NCBI RefSeq assembly: GCF_963169125.1
Contig: NC_084796.1
Coordinates: 217,706,448-217,770,447 of the forward strand
Direction of reading: 5' to 3'
DNA length: 64,000 nucleotides
DNA from: Humulus lupulus
Taxonomy: Eukaryota; Streptophyta; Magnoliopsida; Rosales; Cannabaceae
Shown piece after piece: positions 45,942 to 58,211 of this stretch. A program made the position numbers and the translations under genes. Under the pieces are notes generated by a model that saw only the letters and a program-made list of their open reading frames with translations, did no database searches and was not told the DNA's origin. Numbering within the stretch: the stretch's first letter is position 1; each line of letters opens with the position of its first letter.

Positions 45942-46996
45942 TGTTGAGATTGGTTAAATATAATGGTTAAGATGTTTACACGTTGAGGTGCAAAACACTT
46001 AACAGTTTTCACTTAGAGAGAAGTGAAAAACATGAGATTGTGTAGAAGGCATCTAAATGTGAATTTTTTGGGTCTAAAGTGATACAATGAGGTATCCAAA
46101 CATCCCCAAAAATCTCGGTAGAATTTGGAGCAATTTTAGGACCATTGGAAGGGTCCAAAGTCAGAGAGGGTGGCGATGTGTTTCCCCCTAAGTGGTGTAG
46201 CATCGCCAAAAATGCGAAGGGCTTCAAAAGCCCTAGCAGGCGATGCATCACCTGCTAGTAGGCGATGAATCACCTGACATGGGATACATCACCTGCATTA
46301 CGTAAAATGCTCCAAATGATGTGTTTTAAATGTTCAATCCTTCTGGTTAGACTAATGATGATGCCTACACTATATATATGGGTTACAAGAGTTGAAAAGA
46401 TTTGATCACACTTTCCAACTGTCTCTCTAACCTCATTCTCTCTCTAGCTTTCTAAGACCAAGGTTTTCTCCAAGAAACTCATCAAGCATTGCTTGAATTG
46501 CATGAGTTTTAAGGCTTTTTCAATCCCAAATCTCATTCTACTTAGTTGAAGCTTCAAGCAATTGGGAAGGCTTGGAATAGAGGTTTTGGACAACAATATT
46601 ATTATTGTGTATAAGCCTTAGAAGTTCCCCAAGTTTCAAGATTCAAGTTGCTCAATACAACGGTTGTATCTCTCTAACCCTAATCTTGTATTTTGTAATC
46701 TTATTATGTTTTTCATTATTAGTATTGATGATTAAATGTATCTAAATTCATCTTATCATCATTTGATCATTTAGTTCTTTATATTCAAGAATAACATTCA
46801 TATCATGAAGATGTGTCTTTGATTATCAAGAATTGCATTCATACTTTGAATTTGAATCTTGACCAATATCTAGAGTTTGTAATATTGCATTATTACCATT
46901 TTTCATTGTTGATTTGCAAAGAGTAAAGCCATATCTTCCCAACAATCAAAATCTCTAGTCCTAATTACTTTCATTTTGTGTTTTGCATAATCAACA
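45942..46996 (+). repeat. Probable 5' LTR of Copia-2 (1055 bp)
   Basis: Begins TGTTGAGATTGG and ends GCATAATCAACA, with TGTTGA/TCAACA inverted ends. A TATA stretch CTATATATATGGG lies at 46369-46381. A repeated GGCGATG-ATCACCTG motif is at 46190-46295. Boundaries are inferred from termini alone, and no good primer site follows. Confidence 0.6.
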
Positions 46997-49900
46997 ATGA
47001 GGGAAATTGGTTCATCTTCTACAACCTTCAAATCCTTGTTTCAAGATTTGGTTTGTGTTGGACACATAACTATGAAAGATCAAAGAAAGTTTTATTCGGA
47101 AATGCCCTACATGAATGTGGATATGGATTCAAAGTCTTCATCAACAAATGAGTAGACAACTCAATGAGATTACATGCTTAAGGATATTGGTATCATCAAG
47201 TTCCTTATTTCTAAATGTGTAGATTTCATGAATTTGAATGAACTGTGTTTACTGCCATATTTTTGTGAGTTTGAGATCATTGTTTATATCAAAAGTAAAA
47301 TGGTGAATTTTAATAAACAATTCAAGGGTTATTGTTGTACTTGTTTTATTTGTAAAGTTATTGATCATCATGTGAGATATAGTAATTGAAAAATTAACAA
47401 TAATAAGATTGCGAAAAATACAATTGATGATGAGATCTTTGTGACATTAATTGAATTTAATGCATTTGACGAGGAGTGTATGATAACCCTAAAGATAATT
47501 GACATGGCTCATGCATGTAGTGATGAGACTAATGCAACCTTAAGAGAAGGTAAACATGCCAATGCAATTGATGATGAGATCATTGCAAAAGAAAGTGAAG
47601 ATACTAAGGTCAATGCATTTGATGTTGAGATCATTGCAAACCTAAGTAAAGATACCAAGGCCAATGCAATTTATGTTGAGATCATTGCAACCTTGAGTGA
47701 AGTTAATGCAACCCAAGGAAAGGTGCAAGGATGGTGTTATGATATTTGTGCCACCATTCAACAACCTATGATAAAACTCTTTTCAATACCTTTGAAAGTG
47801 CACAGGTGGGACTTGAAGTCCAAATGGGAAATGAAAAGAGATCCAAGGTACTTGGAAGGGGAAATATTGATGTGTTCTTCACTAATGGAAGGAAAGTGAC
47901 CCTAATTAATGTTTTCTATGTTCCCGATACGACTAGAGGGGAAGTCTATTGAATAAATCCAGTATCGAAATGGAGTTTGAATTCGGTAAACTCACTTTGA
48001 CTAAATTGAGCACTTTTGTGGGAAAGCGTTATACGTGTGATGGAATGATCAAACTTTGTGCTCTTGATAGTGACAATAATGATATGGCATCTAAATCTTG
48101 CAATATGATTAATTCTAATTCTATTATTTTGTGGCATAATAGACTTGCTCATATAGGTTATAGCACAATTAAAAAAGTTGCTAAATGTGGATTGATTAAT
48201 TGTGTTGTGAATGAGCATGATAAATGTGAATTACGTGTTAAATATAAAATGGTAAAGAAACATTTTTCAAGTGTTGATAGATGTTCAAACTTGCTAGATT
48301 TAATACATAGTGATTTATGTGAATTGAATGGCATGTTGACTAGAGGAGGAAATAGATACTTCATGACTTTTATAGATAATTTATCTAGGTTTACTTATGT
48401 GTATTTACTTAAGAGTAAGGATAAGGCATTTAATGCATTTAAAATCTATAAATCTGAAGTAGAAAATCAATTGGAATGGAAAATAAAGGCTCTTAGAAGT
48501 GATAGAGGTGGTGAATATCTTTCAAATGATTTCAATGTGTTTTGTGAACAACAAAAAATTATACATGAATGCATTGCACCATACACTCCACAACAAAATA
48601 GAATAGCTGAAAGAAAGAATAGGACTTATCTTGAGATGATTAAATCTATGCTTTTACATGCTAAATTGTGTTATAATTTGTCGGGTGAAGCTTTGCTTGT
48701 TGCATGTCATATATTGAATCGAATTCCTATGAAAAGAACAATGTGTCTCCATATGAGTTATGGAGAGGAAAGAAGCCTAACCTAGGCTATCTTAAAGTGT
48801 GAGGTGTCTTGCTTATTGCAAGAGTAGGGAGCCTAAAAAGATCAAGTTGGGTCCAAGGGCCGTAAAGTGTGCATTTGTTGGCTATGCCTCAAATAGCAAG
48901 GCCTATATGTTATTAGAATTGGAGTCTAATGTGATAATTGAATAAAGAGAAGTGGAGTTCTTTGAGAATATGTTATATTGTGATAACAATTCTCAAGAAC
49001 CCATAAGTGTTGGGGAATCTCTTAAAGAAAAAGATCCAAAGGTTGATGAACAACCTATATTGTGTCGGAGAAGCCAAAGGCTTAAAGAGTTGGGATCAAT
49101 TGAGAAATGTTCTCATGTAAAGATACTTTACGGTAGACTTGAAGAAGTCACATGGAAATTTCATACGATTCTTCAAGTTGAGGATGATCCCAAAATTACC
49201 AAAAAGAAATGTCTTCGTAAGACTATGTTTTTTGGAAGGAGGCAATAAATGATGAGATAGATTCAATTATGTAAAACCACACATGGGAATTGGTAGACCT
49301 TTCACAAGGTTCAAAACCAATTGGGTGCAAGTGCATATTTCGAAGGAAATATCACACTGATGGCACATACAATCCTTCAAAGCTAGATGAGTAGCTAAAG
49401 GGTTAAACAAAAGGAAGGAATTGATTACTTTGATACGTATGCACCGGTTGCTAGGAAAACCACAAAAAGAGTTTTATTTGCCTCATCATCAATATATATC
49501 CTTTATGTTCATCAAATGGATGTCAAAACGACATTCCTAAATGGAGATCTCGATGAGAAGATTTATATGGAACAACCAGAGGGTTTTATTCTGAGGAGAA
49601 ATGAACATAAAATTTGTAGGCTTGTTAAATCACTATATTATTTAAAACAAGCACTGAAAAATGGCATGAGAAGTTTGATAAAGCAATTGCTTTGGATGGG
49701 TGTAGACACAATAATGGACAAGTGCTTATTCTCTAAGGCTTGTGATGGCCATGTCATATTGATGTGTCTATATACTGATGATTGTTGATTTTGAGTTATG
49801 AGATGAGAGACATAACGAAAATGAAGAGGTTTCTATCTTCCACTTTCTAAATAAAGAACCTTTGAGAGGTCGATACCTTCTTTGGTATAAAATTGACAAT

Positions 49901-50595
49901 AAATAGTAGGGGTTATGCCTTAAGTCAAGCTCACTTTGTTGAGAAAGTGCTTGACAAGTTTAGTAATCTCAAAATCATAGAGGTTAATACACCATTTGAT
50001 TCAAGCATAAAGCTTGAAAATAACAATGGTAGAGCAGTTAGTAAACTAAGTGGGTTTACTAGAAATCCAAGTATGGAACATTGAAAAGCGATTGAGAGAG
50101 TTCTAAGGTACCTTAAAAGGACCAAGAAGCTAGGCCTCCAATATTCAAAGTTTCCGAAGATACTTGAAGGATATTCCGATGCGAGTCGGATATCAAGTGT
50201 AGAAGATAATCTCTTCACAAGGGGTTGGGTGTTTATGGTCAAAAGAGGAGAGGTTTCTTAAGGCCCAAAGAAACAAACATATATTACACTCAACCATGGA
50301 GAATGAGCTTACAACTCTAGCGAAAAATGGCAAAGAGGCCAAGTGGCTTAGGGATTTCATGAGGAATATCCCAATGGTGATAAACAAGCCACAGTAGCTA
50401 GAGCTTATAATGGCATGAGAAGTCTAGACATATAATTCTAAGACATGAGTATGTGAGACAATTGATTCGTGGAGGAATCATATCAATCTCTTATATTAAG
50501 ACATGTGAGAACTTAGCGGATCCATTTACAAAACATCTTTCGAAGAGGTTAGTAAATTCTACTTCAAAAGGGATGAGACTAAAACTCCTAGAATA
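46997..50595 (+). pseudogene. Copia-2 gag-pol, broken
   Basis: Gag (from about 46997) includes a knuckle-like CCTCFICKVIDHHVRYSN (47335-47388) and a 17-residue tandem repeat (47561-47705). A protease remnant is near 47735-47760 and VLGRGNIDVFF, VTLINVFYVPD at 47850-47930. The integrase runs to 48783: WHNRLAHIGYSTIKK, HSDLCELNGMLTRGG, SDRGGEYLS, PYTPQQN and AERKNRTYLEM, carrying the D-D-E residues. RT follows (MDVKTTFLNGDLDEKIYMEQ, YTDD at about 49776-49787) and RNase H to 50595. The integrase frame is open for 278 codons, but RT has stops and frameshifts, and YTDD replaces the usual YVDD. Confidence 0.85.
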
Positions 50596-50615
50596 ATATA
50601 TTCATCAATGATGGC

Positions 50616-51269
50616 TGTTGATGCGGTTTTTTGCCAACAGCAGATTTAGAAATCTAATAAGAGTATTACTGCTTATTTGCAAACCGTAATGAACTTATAT
50701 GAACCCTTTCGTACACACACAATTTTACGTGGTTCAGTGGTTAAATTCTACCTAGTCCACGAGAAAATATTATTGCTCTCTCACAGTTTCTGCAGAGTTT
50801 CAGTATTACAAAAAGGCAGTCCCTTTTCCTATCCATTATCCATGATATTTATAGTGGAATTTCCTAGATAGGTTTGGGTAACTGTGTGCATAAATATGAT
50901 ATACATTTAATACAAAAAATTCTCATTTACATAGAGATATGATTGCCTAACAAAATATAAACATGTTATCTTGAACAATAAATAATAAATGTTCAATACA
51001 ACCCGGGCATTAATGAGCATATAGAGTGCCTCCGAGTCTCTTGGGATCCTTCAATATGTATCATGACCAGGTTTACATGAGCTGAACTGGACCGTCATCC
51101 TAAGAGGTGACCTACTAATTACCTAAATGTCATGCTGCCAAGCCCTAACTCGAGCTGCTTACATCATCATTAGCTAGGTATTCTTCTCGTTTGCTTTATC
51201 CATATATTCATCTCCCAACTATACGCCTAGTTGAGTGATTAAACTCATGCTAATTTTTAGGGTACAACA
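50616..51269 (-). repeat. 3' LTR of Tat-2 (654 bp)
   Basis: On the minus strand begins TGTTGTACCCTAAAAA and ends AACCGCATCAACA. A minus-strand TATA box CTATAAATATC lies at 50844-50854. A purine-rich GCGGGCAAA precedes it on the minus strand. Confidence 0.65.
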
Positions 51270-51532
51270 TTTGCCCGCAAGCTCGTGCTCGTGCTTGACG
51301 TCATCCATTTTTTACATGCACAGTAGGGGCTTTTAGGCTTCTGTCATGTAAATTATGCCTGCCTGCTACTCGAGTGTTGAACATGTGGCCGTCTGTAATT
51401 GGCATCTGTTCGGGTTTCGAGGACTGTGACAACTGTCCTGTCAACTTTTTTCCGTTGCACGGGTCATTTAATCTTGTTCTTTGGATTTTGAGCTGACCCA
51501 ATCGGATGACCCGAATTAATTCCCAAAGTTTA

Positions 51533-51543
51533 CTTATAAATAG
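51533..51543 (+). promoter_or_regulatory. TATA box of the antisense gene in Tat-2
   Basis: CTTATAAATAGG lies on the plus strand, about 180 bases upstream of a splice donor and in the right orientation for the extra gene. The downstream leader is C/T/A-rich (CTTTCCTTTCAGAAAC), as in plant 5' leaders. A start about 30 bases downstream is inference. Confidence 0.5.
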
Positions 51544-51564
51544 GGAGATCAGACCTGAACCTTA

Positions 51565-54500
51565 CCACCTTTGCATTCAAAAACTTTCCTTTCAGAAACA
51601 AAAATCCCCTTTTTCTCTCAAACAATTTTCCATAAACCTTCATCGCCATTCCGTTTCTCAAAAGCTCTCAAGCTCCTGCCTGTCGACGCTTCAATCATTT
51701 TCATCAAACAAACGTATAAATTGTAAGTATTTCCTCATTTGTCTTGAATCTTTCACTTCCTTATTTACCAATGAGCTTTTTACTTTGAAAAACATTTTTT
51801 GTTCAGTATCGCTTCTTGTTCTATCCATGTCTGAGTTTAAATAGGGTTCGTTTTAGGCTAAAAGAATGATACTAGACATGTTTAAAAATAAGGTATTTAA
51901 AAATTTGGAAAATTTTCTGGGTTTTGCAAAGAAAATGTCACTGATAAATAGATTAGGATACCTATTTGGATGTAGAAGTTGAGAGGTTTTTAGATTTGGC
52001 CTTGGGTAGCTTAAGGGTCACGATTCCTGAAGCGGTTTTGCATTAAAACACTTTCAAAAGAAAAGTAGTGGGTCTGACGAGTCTGACACACGAATCCCTA
52101 AGTATCAAGGAATTTCTTGAATTCATAGCGCGTGGCCTAAGACTATGCATGGAACCACGCGTTGATGCTAGGACATATCTTATCTCGTGTAAATTTTGAA
52201 TTGCCAAAGTAAACCACTCAAACCCTCGTGTCATCGTACCTTTATTGCCGTAGCTAGTAATTGTCTTAGGTCGATACTAATAGGTTGCTTTGTCATCAGG
52301 CCAGCTAAATTGTGGCCTCATTAAAGAAAAATGTCGCGAGCTCCTCTACTCAGAACAAGAATAAGGACCAACAAATCACGTCTAAATCTCCAATTCCTCA
52401 CTTTGGCCCAGTGGTGGAGAGGGATATTGTTGTCGACGCTGACACTTTTTTTAAGGTCGAGCACATCGTGTCCCGAATAACGTCACAATGGAAAGTGAAC
52501 AAGATACTGCTGAGCCATGGGATCGAGAGGGAACTAGGGCTAGACACAGGTTGGGTTGGCCGGGTTGAGGGAATTTAAATGAGCCAACCCAACTACTTCG
52601 GCCTACAAAATTCGAACCCATTCAAAACATTTTTATTCCATAAACCAACCCTACTATCTATATTGTTGCACGAGTTGGGTTAGGTTGAGTTGGTTGGATT
52701 GAACATAATTTTTATGTTTTAAAATTATGATTAAATTTAGTTTTCAAAATCAATAATTCATACAAGAATTTTGAAAAAATTTATTAGTCATCCACATAGA
52801 GATAGTCTCATCTACGATAATATAATAACAACTAGATTTCTAATATAATAACAGTTAGATTTTGAATAAAAATAAAAGTTTAAACAAAATAGAAAGTTCG
52901 AATCAATCAATCAACAATTACTTTCTTGATCCTACATTTTCCTTGTAGTTTTATTGTCTATAATGCAAAAACGAAAGTTACACAATTTAATAAAAATAAA
53001 TAACCAAGATTAGTGTTTGGGATAAAGCTTGAGACCATTTGGAAAATCATGCTCATGCCCTTTCCAATTAGGTGGAACTTAGGCAAGAAACTTGTCCATC
53101 ACACCTATACATATAACAAAAAAATAAATACAAACAATTATTATAATACTCAACAAGCAATATGGACTGTAAATGCAAACAATAAAACCAATCATAATAA
53201 AAAAAACCAAATCTAATAAATATACAAGAAAAACAATTATCAACCAAATCTTCCACACAACAAACATATATAAAGTATAAAAGTCACCAACTAAAAAAAT
53301 ATAAAATTAATCATTAAATTCCATTTAAGGAAAAATATAAAGAATATATCAATGCAAAAATAAAATACATTTAACATTAAAATATCATAACAGAGTATAG
53401 AGTACATTAAGCATTTCAGATTGTAGAACATAACATATATAATAGAGGTAACATAAAAATACAACTGAAAACACAAAATAAATCTTAGGGCACGGACTAG
53501 TGGTTGGACTGCTTTGATAAAGTCAAATAGCAAAGACAAACAATAATAGATGTTGTTAATATTATTCAAATGAAAAAACAGAAACAAATAAATACAGGTT
53601 TAGAAATAAATAAATAAACTTGATCGTATTTCTCAATACAAAACTAAGATTGACTTACAAGTGCATTCTTTCTTGAGATGCCTCTATTTTTACCTGTACA
53701 TTAGATCAATCAACTCTTTGATGATGATTAAGCAACCACCATTTACCGTTCAAATATGATTTTAAAAAATAACGCAAACAATATCACAAAAATAAGATAA
53801 CTTTCATAGATATCAAATGCCTAAACCTTGGTATCATAATTGTATGCCGAAAAAAAATAACAGAATCAAATCATCAATATCACATAAAAAAAAACTTAAT
53901 AAATGAATACCTGGAAAGTAGAGTGATGTCATGGTGGAGTGGACATGGAGTGAGGGCTTTAAGAGTTTGAGTTTGAGAGTAACAAAGAAAGAAAGAGAGA
54001 GTTACTGTGAAGAGAGAACTAAGGAGGGAGAGGCAGTATTGAGACTTTTAGGGTTAGGTCTGAGACTTTTTACTTTTCTATTGGGCGTTTAGATATATAT
54101 ATATATATATATAAAAAATATTAAAAATAGTAAGTATTGTTTTCGGCCCGGTTTGGATTGTGTAGGGTCATGATGGGCCTAGCCCGCTACCGGGCCAGAC
54201 TCTTTCGGCCTGTATATTTAAGGCACTGAATGAGCTTCGACCTAGTCAACATCGGACTCTTTGGCCCAATATTCGGTGTGGGTTGGTCATCTCACAATGA
54301 TTTATGTGCAGCCCTAATGGGAACTGATGGCCTCCTTTCCCGACCTCCATTGGAAAGAGAGCAGAGTTGCGCCCCCCTTCAGGTTGACTTTAGAGTGATA
54401 AGCACCTGAAGGCAGGTGCTTTCCTCGCTTTAGACCAGTACTTTGTGGATTTTTTGAACTTCGTTATACTGGCTTCGTTCCAGCTCCCCCCAAACTCATA

Positions 54501-56640
54501 TCAACTTCGTGGATTATGTACTTCTTCTGCCTCAAGGCCAGTCCTAATCAGAAGGGGCGAGGTGAAGACTTCCACTACCTCACTCACTTCCCCAACTCGG
54601 CTTCCGTTATTGACCTCCCCATCTACCCAAATGACTATAAAGACCAATTCTTTATGTCAAATGGGTTCAATAATTGTGATCACTAATACTTCAACCGCCC
54701 TCGTAAGTCTCCTAACTTTCTAAATTCTTTACGAGAATTCTCTTACCATTTTCATTTTTTTTAGTTTGATCCTTTTAACTGAGTTCGTTCTTTGTGCAAC
54801 TATATTCAATAGGACAGAGCTGTTTGAGACCCTTGGGGGTCAATACGAGATGATGTCCCGTCTTCCTTCAAAGGAGAAGGACTTTCGTCAGGTAGTGAAT
54901 GATGCTACCATGGTGGCTTGCAACCTGATCAGCAAAGGCTAAATGTTGGCCATCAAGACTCGAGGTGCACCTCCCGTACTTCCTGAGCGTCATCTTCCTC
55001 AAGAAGTCATGCCCGTCAGCGAAGACTCTGAGGAGGAAGAGGATGTGGCACAGCTGGTACGCAAGAGGAGATCTCCTGAAGATGATCAGGGTCCTGATCC
55101 AGAGTGAGTTGCGTCCGGGGCAGCAGTCGGCACTTCCGGCCAAGGTAACCCATATAGAGAACTAGATCGGGCTGCAACCAGGTTTAGGCTAATTTGCTTC
55201 AACCCCCATCAACTCGTTAGCCGACATCCTACTGACTCGGACCTGATCACAACACTCTTCCAGTGTGTGGATCATCTAGTGTTACGCTATGATAATAGCT
55301 ACCCCAGATGCACCATTGTGGTTGATAACACCCTACACTTTAGGTCCTCCATTTTTTTAGAAATATGGGACAAATCGTAGGACATGGCCTTCCTTATGTC
55401 ACGGTGTATTCTCCCCCAGCTTTAGGCAGTATGTAGATGAGTCCAGCTTGGAAGAAGAGCCTGAACCCTTTTGGACCCATGATGTAATAACTCTAGACTC
55501 TCCCCTACCTCGGGTAGTCTAGGAGTTAGAGGTTATACCTAGTCCAGTCTATAACCTCGAGTTGATCGTAGTAGATTCCTTCCCTAGCTCGGAGGGTAGG
55601 GTTCTTGCTCTTGTTCTTGTCTTTGCATTACTTTGACTAACTATCCCTTATATCTGAATCTTCTGCTCGTTCCTTTTCAGGTGAAGAGATAGACTTGCAA
55701 GTCGCCTCGTGTTTAAGGGGTGCTTTTAAGGCTGGTGGGGCCAGAGCTTGGCTTGTGGTGAAGAGACCTAGATTTCCAAAGAAACACTCCTCCAAGACTG
55801 GAACTTTCACCGAGTCTCGAATCAAGGACAAAGGTGCCAGATCCACTTGGCAACAGCAACAACAAACTCAAACCTCAGATCCAGTGACAACAGTTACAGT
55901 TCTCGAGGCTTCGCCTCCTCTTCCTCGACATGTACCTCCATCAGTTCCTCAAGTGACCCAAGGCGAATCTCCCTCTATTCAGATCTTGGTAAAGCCACTC
56001 AAGCTGGCAAGGATCCCCGAAGCATTTCGGTGGACTGTATATGAGAAGGTGAACTATATGGTGGGCCATGCGTATATGGCCAATGTCAAGGTTCTGAGGG
56101 CCATGGAGGAGCCCCTTTCCTTCTTCTAACATTTCTTTTTCTTTTCTTTCTCTTTTTTTACTAACCTTCACTCGCTTTTCCCTTTTGCAGTCTTTCCTGG
56201 CTCAACTTCGCAGAATTGCTCGAGTTCGAGCTAGAAGTGATGAGCTCCAAGCCAGCCTGATTGCCACCCAAGAGATTGAGTGGTCTGCCAAAGCCGCCCT
56301 GGTTTCCTCCCAGGAGAGCGAGTGGTTTGCAAAGGCTGCCTGACTACTTCCCATGAAGGTGAGCGGATTGTTAAGAATCAAGTCGTGGAAGTGAGCCATC
56401 GACTGGACCAGCTGCAGGCAGAGAATGAGGGCCTCAAAAAGGAGCTTGCGGAGTCTTCAAACTCAATGGAGGAGATTCTTTGCCAGTGATGGGCTTTCAA
56501 CCAAGACAAGAATTTCACTTTCATGTAGCCAGGGTTTTGGGAGCCTTTTCTTGCCAAATTCAAGATTCGATTCTCACAGTAGCCCTCTGAAACCGTTGAG
56601 GTTTTCGAGGCTGCTGAAGGGGATGGCAAGGAAGTGACAT
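51565..56640 (+). pseudogene. Extra (antisense) gene carried by Tat-2, split by a hAT element
   Basis: Leader 51565-51722, intron 51723-52299 (GTAAGT donor, TACTAAT branch-like site, CATCAG acceptor), then coding sequence from 52312 (ASLKKNVASSSTQNKNKDQQ; the first codon is GTG). After removal of the hAT insert (52535-54316) the frame continues IERELMASFPDLHWKESRVA to a double stop at 54396. Further pieces: FELRYTGFVPAPPKL (54450-54500), an acidic stretch EDSEEEEDVAQLVRKRRS (about 55015-55070), a segment 55695-56129 ending VNYMVGHAYMANVKVLRAM, and a coiled coil at 56190-56490. Such genes of unknown role accompany some plant Tat elements. I cannot give a biochemical function. Stops and frameshifts make it dead. 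Confidence 0.6.
52535..54316. mobile_element. hAT-like non-autonomous element (1782 bp)
   Basis: Starts TAGGGCTAGACACAGG and ends TTATGTGCAGCCCTA, imperfect inverted termini of hAT type. Flanks GAGGGAAC (52527-52534) and ATGGGAAC (54317-54324) agree in 6 of 8 positions, as expected of an old 8-bp duplication. Removal rejoins an open frame of the host gene. The inside is AT-rich with repeated GGGTTGGGTTGG-like and GGCCCG words at the ends and no transposase frame. Confidence 0.75.
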
Positions 56641-57477
56641 CCTTCGAGCGAGTCGATGGATCTCAATGATTTCTTTTCTTTATTTTTTTTTGTAATTTGT
56701 AACTAAGTCCCTAGGGACTAAAACAATCGCCCTTGGGCTCATATCGAGGTTTTTTCCTCCTTGAGATAATTATATGTTTTTTAATACATATTTAATCTGT
56801 GATCTATTCATGTTCCCTTTAGTCTATTGTTTTCTCATGTTTGAGAATTCTTGGATTCTTGTACATTCGAAATCTTAGGGGTTGTCTTTAGATCGGGATC
56901 AATTTTTGATGGCTCGACTAACTAATTTTAGTCGATATCTTAGTTGTTTCCAAGATTTTTCCTGCCTAATTGCATTGTACTTGTTAGGAATCAGTCCTCG
57001 GACCTGGTCGTATCCAGGGGCTTTAGTTTGCGTAATAGCATTATACCTGTTAAAATCAGGCCTCGAACCTGGTCGTATCCAAGGGTTTTAGTCTGCTTAA
57101 TAGCATTGTACCTATTAGGAATCAGGCCCCAGACCTGGTTATTTCCAGGGGTTTGGTTTTAGAAATTTCTCAATCTTAGTTCGTGTTCAGAATTTGAAAA
57201 TCCGAGCTTTAAAAAGCCGTTGAATGATCAATTTTTCCAAACTCTAAGTGTCAGATTTCATCCTAATACGCTGAACTCATTTAAAAGCTTTCTTCGGTTT
57301 TGTGCCCCCCAAGCCACCAGAACTTATAAATGTTCTAGGTTGCTTTTACAAAGTGAGTCCGCGATAATAAAACAACAAAATAGATTATGCAATAATCCAA
57401 TTGTTATTAAGATGAAATGGCTTTTATAGATAATCCTTACATAAACAACAATTCTAAAAACATTAAAGACAACAAAA
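56641..57477. other. Non-coding spacer of Tat-2 with a 65-bp tandem repeat
   Basis: Lies between the antisense gene and the integrase. It contains about three copies of a 65/66-bp unit starting GCATTGTAC at 56972, 57038 (GCATTATAC) and 57103, each with CCTGGTCGTATCCAGGGG or a variant. No gene is seen. Confidence 0.75.
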
Positions 57478-58202
57478 TTATTGATAGTACTTTTTCAGGT
57501 GTAGGGCATTCCAGGTCCGTGGAATTATTTCTCCACTTAACGGGGCTAGCTTGAAGGTCCTTTCGGGTAGGACTTTCACGACCTGGTATGGTCCGTCCCA
57601 GTTCGGCCCTAACGCACCATCCTTGGGATCATTACTTGCCAAAAACACCCTCCGGAGAACCAAATCACCTAATCTGAGTCTGCGTCCTTTTACCTTCGAG
57701 TTGATGTAACGAATGATTTTCTGTTGATAATGGGCGAGCTGCAATTGTGACGCTTCTTGTTTTTCCTTGATTAGATCAAGGGATGCACTGAGTAGCTCAT
57801 GGTTCTAATCTAGATCAAATGTCTTCTATCTGTGGGTCGCCACTAGTGCCTCAATCAACAACATAGCCTCACTTCTAAAGGTTAGAGAAAAAGGGGTGTG
57901 TCCTGTGGATGTTTGATGTGAAGTTCTACAGGCCCCGAGTACTTGCGAGAGCTGCTCGGGCCATAGTCCCTTAGCTTCATCTAATTGCTTTTTTAAGCTT
58001 GGCAGGTCTTGTTTATGACCTCGACCTGCCCATTAGCCTGTGGGTATGCTATCGACGAAAAACTCTTGGTTATGCCATATTTTTCACAGAAGTTTGTGAA
58101 TAGATCGCTATCGAACTGAGTTTCGTTGTCAGACATGATATTTTTTGAGAACCCAAATAAACATATGATATTTTTTACGACAAAATCCAGGATTCTCTTC
58201 AA
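57478..58202 (-). pseudogene. Tat-2 integrase, C-terminal two thirds
   Basis: Minus strand reads KRILDFVVKNIICLFGF, SDNETQFDSDLFTNFCEKYG, SIAYPQANGQVEVINK (58202-57996), then a broken part, then MQLAHYQQKIIRYINSKVKG, LRLGDLVLRRVFLASND, LGPNWDGPYQVVKVLPERTF and PRTWNALHLKKYYQ ending 57478. These are the second D and the E of the core and the C-terminal domain of a Tat-type integrase. The first part of the core is lost at the LTR insertion at 58212. A frame break lies between 57750 and 57990. Confidence 0.85.
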
Positions 58203-58211
58203 GGTGATGGT

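Larger units (their letters stand above)
45942..50615 (+). mobile_element. Copia-2: Ty1/copia element lacking its 3' LTR
   Basis: A 5' LTR (45942-46996) is followed by gag with a zinc-knuckle remnant, protease, integrase, RT and RNase H in copia order. The sequence is cut at 50615 by the LTR of Tat-2 before any purine tract, so the 3' LTR should lie beyond Tat-2, to the right of this window or lost. It is itself inserted in the integrase end of Tat-1. Confidence 0.75.
50616..58211 (-). mobile_element. Tat-2: minus-strand Tat-type gypsy element with an antisense extra gene
   Basis: On the minus strand the order is integrase (58202 to 57478), an extra gene running the opposite way (51530-56650, plus strand), then the 3' LTR (50616-51269). 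The 5' part with gag, protease and RT is missing because another LTR begins at 58212. The flank ATGGC (50611-50615) would be one half of its target duplication. Integrase type and the presence of an antisense ORF between integrase and 3' LTR fit the Tat lineage. Confidence 0.7.
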
